From Bacilli bacterium (lineage in GTDB: Bacteria > Bacillota_I > Bacilli_A > RF39 > UBA660), in contig JAAWCI010000015.1 in NCBI GenBank assembly GCA_022793145.1, positions 1 to 14,446 on the forward strand: DNA of 14,446 nt. The letters run 5' to 3'. The position numbers and the translations under genes were made by a program. The notes beneath the pieces were generated by a model, which was not told where the DNA came from, ran no database searches, and saw only the letters and a program-made list of their open reading frames with translations. Each line of letters starts with the position of its first letter. Position 1 is the first letter of the stretch. Of this stretch, positions 6,068-13,067 are shown in pieces.

Positions 6068-7036
6068 ATGAAAAAGAAATTATTAGTTGTTAGTTTATGT
6101 GCAGTTGTGCTCACACTATCTGGATGTGGAAAGGTGCCAAAACTTAAAAGTGGTGAAGAAGTTGCTGCTAGTATAGATGGAAAAAAGTTTACAGCTGACG
6201 AACTATATAAAGAAATGAAACAATATTATGGAACTGCGGTCCTAGTTGATTTAATTGACAATTATATTATTGAAAAAGAAGTCAAAGATAGCAAAGAGGC
6301 CGAAACTTATGCAGACAGTCAAGTAAAAACATTAAAAGCTCAATATGAAGCAAGTGGAATGAGCTTTGAAGATGCATTAATTAATGCTGGATTTGAAAAT
6401 GAAAAAGCTTATAAGGAATATGTTGCTTTAGAGTATAAAAAAAGTACAATTGCTGATGATTTTATTGCAAGTGAATTAACAGAGGAAGAAATTAAAAAAT
6501 ATTATGATGATGAAATCTTTGGAGAGATTACAGCAAAACATATCTTAATTTCTCCAGAAGTAGCTGACAATGCAACTGACGAAGAAAAAACTGCAGCTGA
6601 AAAAAAAGCAAAAGAAGAAGCTGAAGCACTAATCAAAAAAATTCAAGCAGGTGAAGATTTTGATACCTTAGCAAAAGAAAATTCTGATGACAAAGGAACT
6701 GCTAGCGAAGGTGGAAAATTAACATTTACAAAAGATAAAGTTGTTAGTGAATTCTGGACTGCAGCAAGTAGCTTAAAAGATGGAGATTATACTGCTGAAC
6801 CAGTAAAAAGTACTTATGGATATCATATTATTTTAAGAGTTAGTCAAAAAGAAAGACCAAAGTTAGAAGATGTTAAAGAAGATGTTAAAGATGCATTGGT
6901 ACTAGAAAAAATAAGTGCTGATTCAAATTTAAGAAATAAAGCTTGGGTTAAAATTCGTAAAAAATACAATTTAAAAATTGAAGATTCTGCTATTGAGAAA
7001 ATTTACAAAAATACAATCAAAGATTTAGAAAAATAA
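6068..7036 (+). CDS. prsA: PrsA-like foldase lipoprotein, parvulin-type peptidyl-prolyl isomerase
   Basis: Membrane-anchored foldase that helps exported proteins fold on the outer side of the membrane. The 322-residue product begins with a lipoprotein signal peptide, MKKKLLVVSLCAVVLTLSGC, with lipobox LSGC and lipidated Cys20. An N-terminal SurA/trigger-factor-like helical region (about 25-150) is followed by one parvulin domain at about 154-262: AKHILIS, then a lysine/alanine-rich helical insertion, FDTLAKENSDD, GGKL and YGYHIILRV. A C-terminal helical region closes the N-terminal module, as in Bacillus PrsA (about 290 residues). It is the only gene on the plus strand in the middle of the window, with its own promoter and terminator. 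In B. subtilis PrsA is needed for PBP folding, which may connect it to the nearby pbpB. Confidence 0.9.
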   Translation: MKKKLLVVSLCAVVLTLSGCGKVPKLKSGEEVAASIDGKKFTADELYKEMKQYYGTAVLVDLIDNYIIEKEVKDSKEAETYADSQVKTLKAQYEASGMSFEDALINAGFENEKAYKEYVALEYKKSTIADDFIASELTEEEIKKYYDDEIFGEITAKHILISPEVADNATDEEKTAAEKKAKEEAEALIKKIQAGEDFDTLAKENSDDKGTASEGGKLTFTKDKVVSEFWTAASSLKDGDYTAEPVKSTYGYHIILRVSQKERPKLEDVKEDVKDALVLEKISADSNLRNKAWVKIRKKYNLKIEDSAIEKIYKNTIKDLEK

Positions 7037-7068
7037 AAAGTACTAGATTAATTTCTAGTATTTTTTTT
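7036..7068. terminator. Bidirectional terminator between prsA and the Nudix gene
   Basis: TACTAGA (7041-7047) pairs with TCTAGTA (7054-7060) around a six-base loop. Eight T follow on the plus strand; on the minus strand five T follow. The stop codon of the Nudix gene (7048-7050) lies in the loop. Confidence 0.8.
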
Positions 7069-7611
7069 ATCAAATTCTTTATCAAACATCCCAAACAAAA
7101 TTTCAAACTCTTCATCATACATTACCATATCAGGCTGTCTACTTGCAACCATTTCTTTAAACTTCTGATAAGAAACAAAAAAGATTTCTGAAATTTCTTC
7201 CTTTTGGTAAACCATTTCCTCTATTTTTTTGTCGGTCCTTAAAATATACAAATCATCATATTCATTATCTACAAAGCCATGATTGTCTTTCCAACTTCTT
7301 TGTAAAGTTTTAATAAAAATTAGCTCTTTTGGATTTATTTCTAAATCCAATTCTTCCTTTAATTCTCTTAATGCCCCATCTAAAGAACAGTCCCCAGCCG
7401 ATAAATGTCCAGCACAAGAAATATCTAACATATTAGGATCACTATCTTTCGTTTCACACCTACGTTGTAATAATATTTCCCCTTTTTGATTAATAATCCA
7501 TATATGAATTGCTTTATGCCAATCTCCATCCCTATGAACCTCACTTCTTTCCTTAATGATTCCAATAGGATTTCCTTCTACATCTAGCAAATCAAAATAT
7601 TCTAAATTCAT
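7048..7611 (-). CDS. Nudix hydrolase, isopentenyl-diphosphate isomerase-like subgroup
   Basis: A 187-residue soluble protein. The Nudix box is at 68-90: G68, then D74 where the consensus has Glu, RE at 82-83 and EE at 86-87, with Asp89 where Gly is usual. The metal-binding REx2EE core is intact. The surrounding ISCAGHLSAGD and HKAIHIWIIN motifs resemble the IDI-like branch (E. coli YfcD type), often annotated as isopentenyl-diphosphate isomerase, but such proteins mostly act as hydrolases on unknown substrates. I do not assign isomerase activity. The start ATG overlaps the recX stop as ATGA, so translation is probably coupled to recX, and it is the last gene of the pdp-rpoZ-recX block. Confidence 0.85.
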   Translation of the reverse strand: MNLEYFDLLDVEGNPIGIIKERSEVHRDGDWHKAIHIWIINQKGEILLQRRCETKDSDPNMLDISCAGHLSAGDCSLDGALRELKEELDLEINPKELIFIKTLQRSWKDNHGFVDNEYDDLYILRTDKKIEEMVYQKEEISEIFFVSYQKFKEMVASRQPDMVMYDEEFEILFGMFDKEFDKKNTRN

Positions 7612-8384
7612 TTATTATGTTCCTCCATTATTTTTTCTAAAACAATATTAATATCATCCATAGGATATTGCTTTTGATAAAGCTTTTGTTTTAAGAAAAA
7701 CATTAATTCTTTTTCATTTTTTTTAGCCATATATTTTTGATACAATTTTCTTGCTTCTGCTTCTAATATTTCACTATGGTCTACATTATATTCTGATAAT
7801 ATACTTTCAATCATATCTTTAGAATAGCCCAATTGTTGCATAGATTCTAACACTTTTTGTTTACAATATTTCTCTGAATGTTTATGATTTAAATTCATCT
7901 TTTTATTCATTAATTTTGATAACTTTTGTCTAATTTCTTTTTCATCTATCTTTGCAAGTGCTTTTTCTACTTCTTCATAATCAAAATCTTGTTTCAATAA
8001 ATTCTCTTTTATTTTATTTGGACCATCTGGAGAAAAAGAGAAACGATCATGAATATAGGCTTCTATATATGTCTCCTCATGAAAAAAACCTTGATTTCTT
8101 AATTTTTCTATCAATTCTTCTTGTTCTTCTACTCCCTGTTTTTTTAAAAATTCTCTAACTTCTTTTTCACTTCTTAATTTTTTATTTAAAAATACAATTG
8201 TTTTATCATAAATTCCAGCTACTTTTGTTTCTTCCTTTATTTCTTCTATCAGTTGATCTGATAATTCTTTTTTTAAGGCAATTTGATATTTGAGCATCAC
8301 TGTATCATAAGTTTTAATCTTTTCAGTTTCTAATTCTATTTCATATTTATTTTTACCTATTTTTTTTATATGTTTTATTTTCAT
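7608..8384 (-). CDS. recX: Regulatory protein RecX
   Basis: RecX binds RecA filaments and modulates recombination and the SOS response. The 258-residue size matches Bacillus RecX (about 260). The N-terminus is a small beta-rich extension (KHIKKIGKNKYEIELE), followed by tandem three-helix repeats: REFLKKQGVEEQEELIEKLRNQGFFHEETYIEAYIHD, SFSPDGPNKIKENLLKQDF, and a third and fourth copy to the end (KQKVLESMQQLGYSKDMI). The GPNKIKENLLKQ segment is typical. GGGGG lies 6 bases before ATG 8384. It follows rpoZ by 31 bases and overlaps the Nudix start by 4. No recA is in the window. Confidence 0.88.
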   Translation of the reverse strand: MKIKHIKKIGKNKYEIELETEKIKTYDTVMLKYQIALKKELSDQLIEEIKEETKVAGIYDKTIVFLNKKLRSEKEVREFLKKQGVEEQEELIEKLRNQGFFHEETYIEAYIHDRFSFSPDGPNKIKENLLKQDFDYEEVEKALAKIDEKEIRQKLSKLMNKKMNLNHKHSEKYCKQKVLESMQQLGYSKDMIESILSEYNVDHSEILEAEARKLYQKYMAKKNEKELMFFLKQKLYQKQYPMDDINIVLEKIMEEHNK

Positions 8385-8400
8385 AAAATTCCCCCATTAC

Positions 8401-8435
8401 AAGAAAACTTAATACCTATTTCATATGTATTAAGT
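8401..8435 (-). terminator. Weak terminator or attenuator over the rpoZ stop
   Basis: ACTTAATAC (8407-8415) pairs perfectly with GTATTAAGT (8427-8435) around an 11-base loop that contains the rpoZ stop. On the minus strand TTTTCTT follows. With only two G-C pairs the stem is weak, so read-through into recX is expected. Confidence 0.4.
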
Positions 8436-8610
8436 CTTTTGAAACTTCTTCTAATGCTTTTCCAATTTCTTTTTTAGAAACATACTCATTATCTTTCATC
8501 TGATAATGATCTGTCTCTTTCATTTCTTTGGCTCTTTTTGATACAATATTAACTAACAAATATTTAGAACCAACTTGATTTAATAGTTTATCTATTGATG
8601 GATAAATCAT
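8416..8610 (-). CDS. rpoZ: RNA polymerase omega subunit
   Basis: Small subunit that stabilises beta' in the RNA polymerase core. The 64-residue product starts MIYPSIDKLLNQVGSKYLLV and contains IVSKRAKEM, then EYVSKKEIGKALEEVSKD, all in the family's order and spacing. I start it at ATG 8610 because AGGAGGG (8625-8619) is 8 bases upstream and this gives the classic M-x-YPSIDKLL start; a longer frame to 8664 would add 18 unrelated residues and run through the promoter. In most Bacilli rpoZ follows gmk; here it follows an unrelated membrane-protein gene. Confidence 0.93.
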   Translation of the reverse strand: MIYPSIDKLLNQVGSKYLLVNIVSKRAKEMKETDHYQMKDNEYVSKKEIGKALEEVSKDLIHMK

Positions 8611-8618
8611 TTTATCAT

Positions 8619-8625
8619 CCCTCCT
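8619..8625 (-). promoter_or_regulatory. Ribosome binding site that sets the rpoZ start
   Basis: AGGAGGG on the minus strand lies 8 bases before ATG 8610. Confidence 0.85.
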
Positions 8626-8631
8626 ATTTTG

Positions 8632-8660
8632 ATTGTAACTTAGAATTTTATTTGGTGCAA
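8632..8660 (-). promoter_or_regulatory. Candidate internal promoter before rpoZ
   Basis: TTGCAC (8660-8655), 17 bases, TACAAT (8637-8632). The -10 has five of six consensus bases, the -35 only the TTG. It would let rpoZ-recX-Nudix be transcribed apart from pdp. Confidence 0.5.
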
Positions 8661-8665
8661 GCATT

Positions 8666-9322
8666 CTATTTCAATTTGACATTATTTGACAAAATATGAA
8701 TCAAACTTAAATCTAATTCTTTTATTTTTTCTTCTGTATATAGTTTTTCCTTTTCTAATTTTTGCAATTCATAATGAAAATTATGCATTCCAACTACAAA
8801 ATACGCTTTAGAATAAGGGACTTCTATTAAACATGTCCCTTTTTTAACAATAATTTTTTTTATAATTACATTTTTTATTTGCTTCTTAATATCTTTTTCT
8901 ATAGTATCCAACTCTAAGAAAAAATTAGAAACATATTCTACTTTCTCACCTTTCAAAATAAAAGATGAGTCTCTTTTATCTCCAGATATTTTTCCTACAG
9001 AATCTAAAACTTTAACAATATAAATCCCACTATGGGTAATACTCACTAATATTTCAGAATTCATTTCAAACAAAGATTGAACTCTTATTCTATAAAGTAA
9101 GACATTTTTAACTAATTTTAACTGTTCATTTTCTGTTGGACATTGATGAAAAGCTCTAAAAATTGACTTCGGTCCATATTTCTTTATTTCTCTTCTCACC
9201 TTTATATGAATAATAAAAGCTACTAAAAAAAAGATAAAGAACGCAAACCATCGAAATGAATAAATTGTATAAATAACAATTGCTATAGAAGTAGCGATAA
9301 AAACTAAAATCGTTGTTATCAT
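8666..9322 (-). CDS. Membrane protein with a degenerate NERD-like domain
   Basis: A 218-residue protein of unknown function. Two hydrophobic segments (about 2-20 and 25-41) anchor it at the N-terminus, followed by basic VRREIKKYG. The soluble part contains EILVSITHSGIYIVKVLDSV directly followed by GKISGD, which lines up with the NERD (nuclease-related) core pattern G-[hydrophobic]3-E-V-K-n-x-x-G-x-I-x-G-D. In this alignment the Glu and Lys of the E-x-K pair are replaced by Lys and Leu, so nuclease activity is not expected. The alignment is from memory and tentative. The start overlaps the pdp stop as ATGA and has no good ribosome site, so translation should be coupled to pdp. Lysine-rich C-terminal half, no further motif seen. 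Confidence 0.6.
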   Translation of the reverse strand: MITTILVFIATSIAIVIYTIYSFRWFAFFIFFLVAFIIHIKVRREIKKYGPKSIFRAFHQCPTENEQLKLVKNVLLYRIRVQSLFEMNSEILVSITHSGIYIVKVLDSVGKISGDKRDSSFILKGEKVEYVSNFFLELDTIEKDIKKQIKNVIIKKIIVKKGTCLIEVPYSKAYFVVGMHNFHYELQKLEKEKLYTEEKIKELDLSLIHILSNNVKLK

Positions 9323-10593
9323 TTTATAATCTCATAGATAAGAGGCTTTGGTTCCTCATAATGTACACCAATCTCAAAGCAATCTAATATTCTTCCTATT
9401 TCCATATCCTTTTCATGAACATATATTTTTAATAATTCTTCATCTTTTAAAACAAAATCTCCTACTTTTTTACTTAACACAATTCCTACTCCATAATCAA
9501 TGATATCTTCTTTTTGATATCTTCCTGCTCCTATTGCTCTTACAATTTCCCCTAATTCTAAAGTATGAATTTTATTGATATATCCAGACTTTATACTTTT
9601 TACAGAAAATATTTTTGGACCTTTTTCTATTTTCTCTAAGTTTCCACCTTGTCTAGAAACAAATTCTTCTAATTTTTGATATCCTTTTCCTGTATCTAAA
9701 TTTTGTTTTAGTAATGTTTTTGCTTCCTCTTCTGAAACTTGCAATCCCATTTGAACCATCAATGTCCCTAAAGTCATAACAAGTTCATATACATCTTTTT
9801 CATAATTCCCTTTTAAAAATTGAATCGCTTCTTCTACTTCTAAGGCATTCCCTATATGTGTTCCTAATGGCTCATCCATATTAGAAAGAACACAAACAAC
9901 TTCTCTCCTTGCATTTTTTCCAATCTTAACCATAAGATTTGCTAAAGTTCTCGCATCTTCTAACGTTTTTACTAAAGCCCCTTCTCCTACCTTTACATCA
10001 ATGACTATTTTATCAGCACCACTTGCTAACTTTTTGCTCATAATGCTTGAAGCAATCAATGGAATAGATTCTACAGTTCCTGTTACATCTCTTAATGCAT
10101 AAATTTTCTTATCTGCTGGAACCAAATTTCCCATTTGTCCAACAAGTGCGAAATTAATATCATTTACTTGTTCTGCAAAAGCTTCTAATGACATAGTAGT
10201 TTGAAAACCTGAAATAGATTCTAGTTTATCTATTGTTCCCCCAGTATGACCAAGTCCTCTTCCACTCATTTTCGCATGTTTTACACCAGTTGAAGCCACT
10301 AGTGGTCCTAAAATAAGAGTTGTTTTATCGCCCACTCCTCCAGTTGAATGTTTATCTACCTTGATACCTGATATTTTTGATAAGTCTAAAGATTCTCCAC
10401 TTTGAAGCATCACATCAGTTAAAGAAAAGACTTCTTCATCAGTCATTCCATTTAAACAAATTGCCATCAATAAAGAACTCATCTGATAATCTTTAATTAT
10501 CCCTTCTACATAACCATTTATAGCATAAGTAATTTCTTCATTTGTAAGTATTTGTTTTTCTCTTTTTCTATTAATAATATCCACTATATTCAT
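9319..10593 (-). CDS. pdp: Pyrimidine-nucleoside phosphorylase
   Basis: Cleaves uridine, deoxyuridine or thymidine with phosphate to the base and (deoxy)ribose-1-phosphate in nucleoside salvage. With ATG 10593 it is 424 residues, close to the family's 433. The all-helical start MNIVDIINRKREKQIL is followed by the phosphate site VDKHSTGGVGDKT (K81, H82, S83), SGRGLGHTGGTIDKLES, and the base-contacting ALRDVTGTVESIPLIASSIMSKK (R168, S183, K187). C-terminal PYNP domain ends with HYEEPKPLIYEIIK. GGTGA (10603-10599) is 5 bases before the ATG; GTG 10602 or TTG 10605 would add only three or four residues and lie at the probable transcription start. It is the first gene of the block that ends with the Nudix gene. 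Confidence 0.95.
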   Translation of the reverse strand: MNIVDIINRKREKQILTNEEITYAINGYVEGIIKDYQMSSLLMAICLNGMTDEEVFSLTDVMLQSGESLDLSKISGIKVDKHSTGGVGDKTTLILGPLVASTGVKHAKMSGRGLGHTGGTIDKLESISGFQTTMSLEAFAEQVNDINFALVGQMGNLVPADKKIYALRDVTGTVESIPLIASSIMSKKLASGADKIVIDVKVGEGALVKTLEDARTLANLMVKIGKNARREVVCVLSNMDEPLGTHIGNALEVEEAIQFLKGNYEKDVYELVMTLGTLMVQMGLQVSEEEAKTLLKQNLDTGKGYQKLEEFVSRQGGNLEKIEKGPKIFSVKSIKSGYINKIHTLELGEIVRAIGAGRYQKEDIIDYGVGIVLSKKVGDFVLKDEELLKIYVHEKDMEIGRILDCFEIGVHYEEPKPLIYEIIK

Positions 10594-10609
10594 ATTTTTC
10601 ACCAATTCT

Positions 10610-10638
10610 ATTATACATGAATTTGAAAAAAAGCAACA
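10610..10638 (-). promoter_or_regulatory. Promoter of pdp with a very short leader
   Basis: A perfect TATAAT (10615-10610) lies 17 bases after TGTTGC (10638-10633); TTGCTT (10636-10631) with a 15-base spacer is an alternative -35. Transcription would start near 10603, leaving about 10 leader bases that hold just GGTGA and the spacer. Confidence 0.6.
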
Positions 10639-10665
10639 GAGTTTTAAAATATTTTCTAACCTATG

Positions 10666-10688
10666 AAAAAACAGATATTATTCTGTTT
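10666..10688 (-). terminator. Terminator of ssb
   Basis: AAACAGA and TCTGTTT (10669-10675 with 10682-10688) form a 7-bp stem around six bases, with the ssb stop (10678-10680) in the loop; six T (10671-10666) follow G on the minus strand, overlapping the stem base. Low GC makes it moderate in strength. Confidence 0.6.
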
Positions 10689-11016
10689 CTTCTACATGTT
10701 TGCTTGATAAGAAAGTTATTTTTTCTGCTACAACTTCCACTACCTGCTTTTTGGTTTCATCCTCTAGTTCAATGTTTCTAGACTGGATTCGTCCTTTCAC
10801 ACCTACGAGATCTCCTCGCTTGCAATATTCGACAGTACTTTCTGCTACTCCTTTCCATAATACACAAGATATAAAATCTGTATCATATTCTCCATTTAAA
10901 TTTTTATAACTTCTCGGAACAGCGAGTGTTATATTTGTTACCTTTCTACCATTATCGGTTTCACGAAGCTCTGGATCTTTCACCAATCTTCCTACTAATA
11001 CTGTTTGGTTTAACAT
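10678..11016 (-). CDS. ssb: Single-stranded DNA-binding protein, short SsbB-like form
   Basis: An OB-fold protein that coats single-stranded DNA. The 112 residues start with MLNQTVLVGRLVKDPELRET and continue with VTNITLAVPRSYKN, TDFISCVLWKGVAESTVEYCKRGDLVGVKGRIQSRNIE and VVAEKITFL, the complete OB domain. After that only SSKHVEETE remains: the flexible linker and the acidic tip (DDDIPF-like) that recruits partner proteins are absent. In this it resembles B. subtilis SsbB (113 residues), the competence-linked paralogue, rather than SsbA (172). AAGGAGG lies 7 bases before ATG. It is a single-gene unit with its own promoter and terminator; it is not between rpsF and rpsR, where the main ssb is usually found. 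Confidence 0.95.
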   Translation of the reverse strand: MLNQTVLVGRLVKDPELRETDNGRKVTNITLAVPRSYKNLNGEYDTDFISCVLWKGVAESTVEYCKRGDLVGVKGRIQSRNIELEDETKKQVVEVVAEKITFLSSKHVEETE

Positions 11017-11038
11017 AATTTTTCCTCCTTCGTGCTAC

Positions 11039-11067
11039 ACTATAAACGATAAAAAAAAGAAATGCAA
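11039..11067 (-). promoter_or_regulatory. Sigma-A promoter of ssb
   Basis: TTGCAT (11067-11062), 17 bases, TATAGT (11044-11039) on the minus strand. Expected start near 11032, immediately before the ribosome site. The -35 and spacer coincide with the right arm and T-tract of the preceding terminator. Confidence 0.7.
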
Positions 11068-11088
11068 ATAAATATTTTTACATTTCTT
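11050..11088 (-). terminator. Terminator downstream of the small lipoprotein gene
   Basis: AAGAAATG (minus, 11088-11081) pairs with CATTTCTT (11064-11057) around a 16-base AT-rich loop, then a run of T to 11051. The region between it and the lipoprotein stop at 11174 shows no coding frame of note. Confidence 0.6.
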
Positions 11089-11173
11089 AATTTCTTAAAT
11101 TGCTGTTTTTCGAAATCTGTTAAACGAATTTTTAAAATTAAATATAATACATTTTCCAGATTTACAAGTTTTA

Positions 11174-11506
11174 TTAGTTACACTCTAAATGATGTTTGAA
11201 TCCTTTTACTTCATTTGTTCCTTCTTCAAGTACTAATTCAGTATAAGAAGTGTCTTTGCATTTCTCCAAATCACTTAAATCATAATCTGTATATCCATCA
11301 CTTTTTACTTTCTTTAAAGCTTCTATTGATACAGTTGGGTTGGTTAAATATTTATTCATAAATTTAAGATAGTAATCTTTTGCATACTTCTCCATTGCTA
11401 TTTCTTGAGGTGATTTTGTTTCTGGTTTTTTCTCTTCTTGTTTTTTACCACAACCAACCATAAATAAAGATAGGACTGTAACTGATACGATTAAAAACTT
11501 CTTCAT
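11174..11506 (-). CDS. Small lipoprotein of unknown function
   Basis: A 110-residue product with a lipoprotein signal peptide: MKKFLIVSVTVLSLFMVGC, lipid attachment expected at Cys19, then a lysine/glutamate-rich linker (GKKQEEKKPETKSP). The mature part is a mixed charged domain with YAKDYYLKFMNKYL, SDLEKCKDTSYTELVLEE and KGFKHHLEC; its two cysteines (in EKCKD and HLECN) could form a disulphide. I do not recognise the family. AAGGAGG lies 10 bases upstream. The gene has its own extended -10 promoter at the end of sufB and its own terminator, although read-through from sufB is possible since no terminator separates them. Confidence 0.85.
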   Translation of the reverse strand: MKKFLIVSVTVLSLFMVGCGKKQEEKKPETKSPQEIAMEKYAKDYYLKFMNKYLTNPTVSIEALKKVKSDGYTDYDLSDLEKCKDTSYTELVLEEGTNEVKGFKHHLECN

Positions 11507-11532
11507 CTTATTCTTTCCTCCTTATTATCTAC

Positions 11533-11541
11533 ATTATAACA
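11533..11541 (-). promoter_or_regulatory. Extended -10 promoter of the small lipoprotein gene
   Basis: TGTTATAAT (11541-11533) is a perfect extended -10. The expected -35 position (about 11561-11556) holds only TTTTTA, across the sufB stop, so the promoter would rely on the TGN motif. Confidence 0.6.
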
Positions 11542-11554
11542 CAAATTTCGCAAT

Positions 11555-12862
11555 TTAAAAATAGTTTTTTAATAATGCATTCAATTCTACTGCATATTCC
11601 ATTGGAAGTTCTTCTCTAAAGCGATCTATAAACCCCATAATTAGTAACTCTTTGGCTTTTTCTTCTGATAATCCTCTGCTCATCAAATAAAATAATTGCT
11701 CTTCATCAATTTTTGAAACACTTGCTTCATGCTCTAAAATTGAAGTTGAATTTTCAACAATATTTTTAGGAATTGTATCACTTTTTGAAAATTCGTCCAA
11801 AATAATAGTATCACATTTAATGGTACTCTTTGAGTATTCTGCTTTTTTACTAATTTTTACAGTCCCTCGATAACTAGCATTTCCACCTTTCCCAGCAATC
11901 GATTTACTGATAATGCTACTTGTTGTATAAGGCGCTAAATGAATCATTTTGGCTCCTGCATCTTGAATTTGCTCTTCCGTAGCAACAGCAATAGAAATAC
12001 AATTTCCTTTTGCATAAGGTCCAACTAAAATACAAGCAGGATATTTCATATTAATTTTAGAACCAATATTCCCATCAATCCATTCCATAAGGCCATTTTC
12101 TTCTACAATTGCTCTTTTAGTCACTAAATTATAAATATTATTTGCCCAATTTTGAATGGTTGTATATCTACATTTTGCATTTTTACCAACATAGATTTCA
12201 ACTACTGCAGCATGTAAAGAATCCGTTGTATAAGTTGGAGCTGTACATCCTTCCATATAGTGTAATTCACTACCTTCATCTACAACAATAATGGTCCTTT
12301 CAAATTGACCCATATTCTTACTATTAATTCGAAAATAACTTTGCAAAGGTCTTTCTATTTTCGTATATGGTGGCACATAAATAAAAGTTCCACCACTCCA
12401 TACAGCACCATTTAAAGCTGTATATTTATTTTCATCATATTTTACTAAACTGTTAAAATATTTTTTAAATAATTCTGGATACTTTTTTAAAGCTGTATCA
12501 GTATCACAAAATATTACATTTTTTTCTACCAATTCTTCTAACATATGATGATATACAACTTCACTTTCATATTGTGCCCCAATTCCGCCCAAATATTTCT
12601 TTTCAGCATCAATTACACCTAGTTTTTCAAAAGTTTCTTTAGCATCTGTTGGTACATCTTTCCACTCATCACTAACTTTATCACTAATACGTTTAAAATA
12701 ATTGATTTCATTAAAATCTAATTTTAATTCAGGTCCAAAAATAGGATTTGAAAAATTTTCAAACATTTCGTATGCTTTGATTCTAAAATCAGTCATCCAT
12801 TTTGGTTCTTTTTTTAATTTTGAGATTTCTCTTACGAACGTTTTATTTAAACCTTTTGTCAT
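11555..12862 (-). CDS. sufB: Fe-S cluster assembly protein SufB
   Basis: Core scaffold of the SufBCD complex on which Fe-S clusters are built. The 435-residue product carries the usual N-terminal helix ([12 protein letters not shown]), [41 protein letters not shown], the beta-helix with EGCTAP, and the C-terminal [18 protein letters not shown] and [25 protein letters not shown]. The Cys in IKCD and the Glu in EHEA correspond to residues known to be essential for assembly in E. coli SufB (C405 and E434). It is a little shorter than the usual 465 residues, mainly at the N-terminus. GGTGA is 4 bases before ATG. SufB normally closes a sufCDSUB operon; here it has its own promoter, and sufC, sufD, sufS and sufU are not in the window. 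Confidence 0.95.
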   Translation of the reverse strand: MTKGLNKTFVREISKLKKEPKWMTDFRIKAYEMFENFSNPIFGPELKLDFNEINYFKRISDKVSDEWKDVPTDAKETFEKLGVIDAEKKYLGGIGAQYESEVVYHHMLEELVEKNVIFCDTDTALKKYPELFKKYFNSLVKYDENKYTALNGAVWSGGTFIYVPPYTKIERPLQSYFRINSKNMGQFERTIIVVDEGSELHYMEGCTAPTYTTDSLHAAVVEIYVGKNAKCRYTTIQNWANNIYNLVTKRAIVEENGLMEWIDGNIGSKINMKYPACILVGPYAKGNCISIAVATEEQIQDAGAKMIHLAPYTTSSIISKSIAGKGGNASYRGTVKISKKAEYSKSTIKCDTIILDEFSKSDTIPKNIVENSTSILEHEASVSKIDEEQLFYLMSRGLSEEKAKELLIMGFIDRFREELPMEYAVELNALLKNYF

Positions 12863-12879
12863 GTTATCACCATATTTCT

Positions 12880-12908
12880 ATTATAAAACAAAATGGAAAG
12901 GAAAGCAA
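12880..12908 (-). promoter_or_regulatory. Sigma-A promoter of sufB with a very short leader
   Basis: TTGCTT (12908-12903), 17 bases, TATAAT (12885-12880). Transcription should start near 12873, about 10 bases before the ATG, leaving room for little more than GGTGA. No recognisable Fe-S regulator site is visible. Confidence 0.7.
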
Positions 12909-13010
12909 AATATTTTATAAAAATATATAATACTTAGAAAACTTTTATGCCCTCACTTTATCATCAAACAATATAATTTTTGAAATTTGATTATTTTTTT
13001 AAGGAAAAAT

Positions 13011-13038
13011 TTGCAATTTTTAAAAAAACATGTATAAT
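13011..13038 (+). promoter_or_regulatory. Promoter of the 395-residue gene
   Basis: TTGCAA (13011-13016), 16 bases, TATAAT (13033-13038). The region between this promoter and the divergent sufB promoter (12909-13010) is AT-rich and shows nothing further. Confidence 0.65.
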
Positions 13039-13067
13039 AACCAAATAAATTCATAAGGGGGATTTAT

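Noticed and set aside
7048..7611. Naming the Nudix protein as isopentenyl-diphosphate isomerase
   Set aside because: Only the subgroup resembles IDI; many such proteins are hydrolases, and no isoprenoid genes are nearby.
8611..8664. Longer RpoZ start at 8664
   Set aside because: The added 18 residues are not seen in omega subunits and span the promoter and ribosome site; ATG 8610 gives the family start.
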